From an uncultured Clostridium sp. (GTDB lineage Bacteria > Bacillota > Clostridia > TANB77 > CAG-465): 24,500 bases of DNA. Positions 23,076-24,500 of this stretch are shown one piece after another; positions within the stretch are counted from its first letter, which is position 1; each line of letters starts with the position of its first letter. The notes beneath the pieces were generated by a model that saw only the letters and a list, made by a program, of their open reading frames with translations, ran no database searches and was not told the origin of the DNA. The translations under genes and the position numbers were made by a program. Where the stretch lies: the NCBI GenBank assembly GCA_900554875.1, contig USJA01000003.1, positions 1 to 24,500 of the forward strand. Direction: 5' to 3'.

Positions 23076-23873
23076 ATGAGAAATGGAAATATAAACAACC
23101 AAAAGAAGGAAGAAAAAAGTAAAAAAAATGTAATTATAGTAATAATTAGAATTATATCTATTCTTGTTATTTTAATATGCGTTGGATTAATAATTTATAG
23201 ATATTTTAATTTAAAAGATTCATCAAAAGTTATTGAAGATATAAATTCCAATATAGAAATAAATGATAAGAATATAGAATTAGATGGAGTAGCAACAAGT
23301 TTAATTGATACAGATGTTTCCTCTTTAAAGAAAATTAACAAAGATACTGTAGCATACATCAAGGTAAATGGAACAAATATTAGTTATCCAGTAGTACAAT
23401 CAAATGATAATGAATATTATCTAAGACATTCTTTTGATAAATCATATAGTCAAGCTGGGTGGATATTCTTAGATTACAGAAATAATATAGAGAGATTAGA
23501 TAACAATAATATAATATACGGACACAATATGTTAAATCAGACGATGTTTAGTAATTTAACTAAAATGTTAAATAAATCCTTTTTTGATGACAGTAATAAC
23601 TTATATATAAACTTAACTACTGAGAGCAAAAAAACAATATGGAAAATATTTTCAGTATACGTTACAAATCCTGACACATATTATATGACTATAGGTTTTT
23701 CATCAACTTCAGCACATCAAGATTTTTTAAATACAATAAAAAATAAAAGTATGTATACTTTTGATGAGCAGGTAACAACTACAGATAAAATTCTTACACT
23801 TTCAACTTGCACGAATTTAAATACAAAACGACTAGTTGTCCATGCTAAGCTTATGTATTCTGAAAATAAATAA
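23076..23873 (+). CDS. srtB: Class B sortase
   Basis: This 265-residue transpeptidase has an N-terminal membrane anchor (about 19-41), a linker, and a sortase-B-type catalytic domain: VAYIKVNGTNISYPVVQSND near 92-111, AGWIFLDYRNN near 127-137, the catalytic histidine in IIYGHNM (H150), the cysteine in LTLSTCTN (C245) and the arginine in TKRLVVHAKL (R252). The long region between H150 and C245 is the class B feature. It cleaves a sorting motif and links the protein to peptidoglycan; the adjacent NPSTG protein is the obvious substrate. The start is ATG at 23076; GGGGAGAG lies about 11 bases upstream, a long spacing. An in-frame upstream ATG at 23037 lies in the hairpin loop and is rejected. A terminator follows immediately. 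Confidence 0.93.
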   Translation: MRNGNINNQKKEEKSKKNVIIVIIRIISILVILICVGLIIYRYFNLKDSSKVIEDINSNIEINDKNIELDGVATSLIDTDVSSLKKINKDTVAYIKVNGTNISYPVVQSNDNEYYLRHSFDKSYSQAGWIFLDYRNNIERLDNNNIIYGHNMLNQTMFSNLTKMLNKSFFDDSNNLYINLTTESKKTIWKIFSVYVTNPDTYYMTIGFSSTSAHQDFLNTIKNKSMYTFDEQVTTTDKILTLSTCTNLNTKRLVVHAKLMYSENK

Positions 23874-23899
23874 CAGATGATAATTCATCTGTTTTTTTG
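23872..23899 (+). terminator. Intrinsic terminator after the sortase gene
   Basis: AACAGATGA (23872-23880) pairs with TCATCTGTT (23885-23893), followed by a T-run and TTGTTATTTTTT. It begins on the last bases of the stop codon. Confidence 0.92.
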
Positions 23900-23968
23900 T
23901 TATTTTTTCCAGTATATTTTATTCGTTTTAACCAATAATAATTGTGTGGTTTAAAAGGAGGAAATTTT

Positions 23969-24151
23969 ATGGATAATTTAAATCAAATTGAAATTCAAAA
24001 TATTAGACACATTTGTGGACACACTGCAAGTTTTTGCGACAAGATAAACTATTTTAAAACGCTTACTCAAGATCAAAATATTACAGAAGTTCTAGATAGT
24101 ATATGCAATACATGTACTACAATAAAATCAGAACTTTCAAGTATGTTATAG
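23969..24151 (+). CDS. Small Cys/His-containing protein, probable spore-coat partner
   Basis: This 60-residue helical protein starts at the ATG at 23969, seven bases after AGGAGG; an in-frame TTG at 23942 lies upstream of that site and is rejected. The sequence IRHICGHTASFCDKINYF has two cysteines and two histidines, and SICNTCTTIKSEL adds two more cysteines. The spacing does not match a standard zinc finger. It is placed 12 bases ahead of a CotF-type gene, probably in one operon, and the two may act as a pair in the coat. The name is by context only. Small helical proteins before CotF-like genes are known in clostridia, but I do not recognise a named family here. Confidence 0.65.
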   Translation: MDNLNQIEIQNIRHICGHTASFCDKINYFKTLTQDQNITEVLDSICNTCTTIKSELSSML

Positions 24152-24163
24152 GAGGTTAAAATT

Positions 24164-24409
24164 ATGAATGAAAAATTAGCAATGGATTCTGTACTTTCAT
24201 GTACAAACTCAATAATTACACTACTTAACTATTCAATTCAACAAGCAAATAACAAAAATTTTAGAGATACACTTATAGAGCAGAGAAATACTCTAGAAAA
24301 TTTACAATGGAAGGTTTATTTAATTGATAAGGAAAAAGGATATTATATACCAGCTGCTCCTGCAGGTCAGGCTGATATTGAACAAGTAAAACAGGCTATA
24401 AGTCAATAA
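24164..24409 (+). CDS. Spore coat protein, CotF family
   Basis: This is an 81-residue protein with the coat F pattern: a first helix AMDSVLSCTNSIITLLNYSI, a second helix with FRDTLIEQRNTLENLQWKVYL, then EKGYYIPAAPAGQADIEQVKQ, the K/EKGYY-P-A motif that ends CotF-like domains. The domain lies at the inner coat of spores in Bacillus; the precise role in clostridia is unclear. AGGAGG, overlapping the upstream TAG stop, lies seven to eight bases before ATG. A GC-containing terminator follows directly, so the operon ends here. It is short compared with Bacillus CotF (~160 residues) and corresponds to one domain. Confidence 0.82.
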   Translation: MNEKLAMDSVLSCTNSIITLLNYSIQQANNKNFRDTLIEQRNTLENLQWKVYLIDKEKGYYIPAAPAGQADIEQVKQAISQ

Positions 24410-24443
24410 TATAAAAGGAGGCATTTGGCCTCCTTTTATATTT
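24409..24443 (+). terminator. Intrinsic terminator after the coat-protein operon
   Basis: ATATAAAAGGAGGC (24409-24422) pairs with GCCTCCTTTTATAT (24428-24441), loop ATTTG, then TTC. The stem is perfect over 14 bp and overlaps the stop codon. The remaining bases to 24500 show nothing further. Confidence 0.88.
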
Positions 24444-24500
24444 CAGAGTATGTAGAAAAATTTGTGTAAACTAAGAATAGTAAAAAAATCCTTTCTATGA

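Noticed and set aside
22472..23098. A 208-codon minus-strand frame opposite the FIVAR protein and sortase start
   Set aside because: It is the complement of a confidently identified surface protein and has no ribosome-binding site.
1..24500. Recoded TGA or TAG (alternative genetic code)
   Set aside because: Tryptophans are encoded by TGG throughout, TGA ends spoIIP normally, and TAG ends several intact genes, so the code is standard.

Overview
The window is very AT-rich and comes from an endospore-forming, low-GC Firmicute, most likely a class Clostridia anaerobe. The evidence is the set of sporulation genes (gpr, spoIIP, spoVAC-AD-AE, a CotF-type coat protein), tRNA-modification genes typical of the phylum (trmFO, and a cysteine desulfurase next to mnmA), a DivIVA-like protein, strong AGGAGG/GGTGA ribosome-binding sites, and TTGACA/TATAAT-type promoters with long AT-rich spacers. 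I saw no rRNA, tRNA, insertion sequence, prophage or CRISPR array.

Layout. From 19471 down to 1, every gene is on the minus strand. Read in transcription order: cysteine desulfurase and mnmA (tRNA 2-thiolation); a DivIVA-domain coiled-coil protein and spoIIP; topA; a 53-aa coiled-coil protein and a helical-repeat protein interrupted by a stop codon; trmFO and holA; gpr; an orphan helical-repeat protein; a bactofilin-like membrane protein followed by a P-type Ca2+ ATPase; a rhodanese and thioredoxin pair; a SWIM zinc-finger protein; and an ADP-ribosylglycohydrolase cut by the window edge. From 19622 to the end, genes are on the plus strand: spoVAC-spoVAD-spoVAE, a FIVAR-repeat cell-wall protein with an NPSTG sorting motif, its adjacent class B sortase, and two small coat-type proteins. 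The two arms diverge from a shared region at about 19472-19621.

How the parts fit. Sporulation functions recur: SpoIIP in engulfment, SpoVA in dipicolinate uptake, Gpr in SASP degradation at germination, and CotF-like coat proteins. They are interleaved with housekeeping genes for tRNA modification, topology and replication. The desulfurase probably feeds sulfur to MnmA. The surface protein and sortase look like a dedicated substrate-enzyme pair placed between spoVA and the coat genes.

Notable points. Three genes carry what look like single-base lesions: a +1 frameshift near the end of the SWIM gene, an in-frame TGA in the rhodanese, and an in-frame TAA in a helical-repeat gene. In each case the homologous-looking continuation lies directly downstream. 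Other signals of interest are a 12-bp palindrome over the -10 and start codon of the rhodanese-thioredoxin operon, a candidate ~160-nt small RNA at 2891-3050, and an intrinsic terminator of trmFO-holA whose 3' arm and U-tract form the ribosome-binding site and spacer of gpr. I found no clearly new multi-gene system; the candidates are ranked in the findings.
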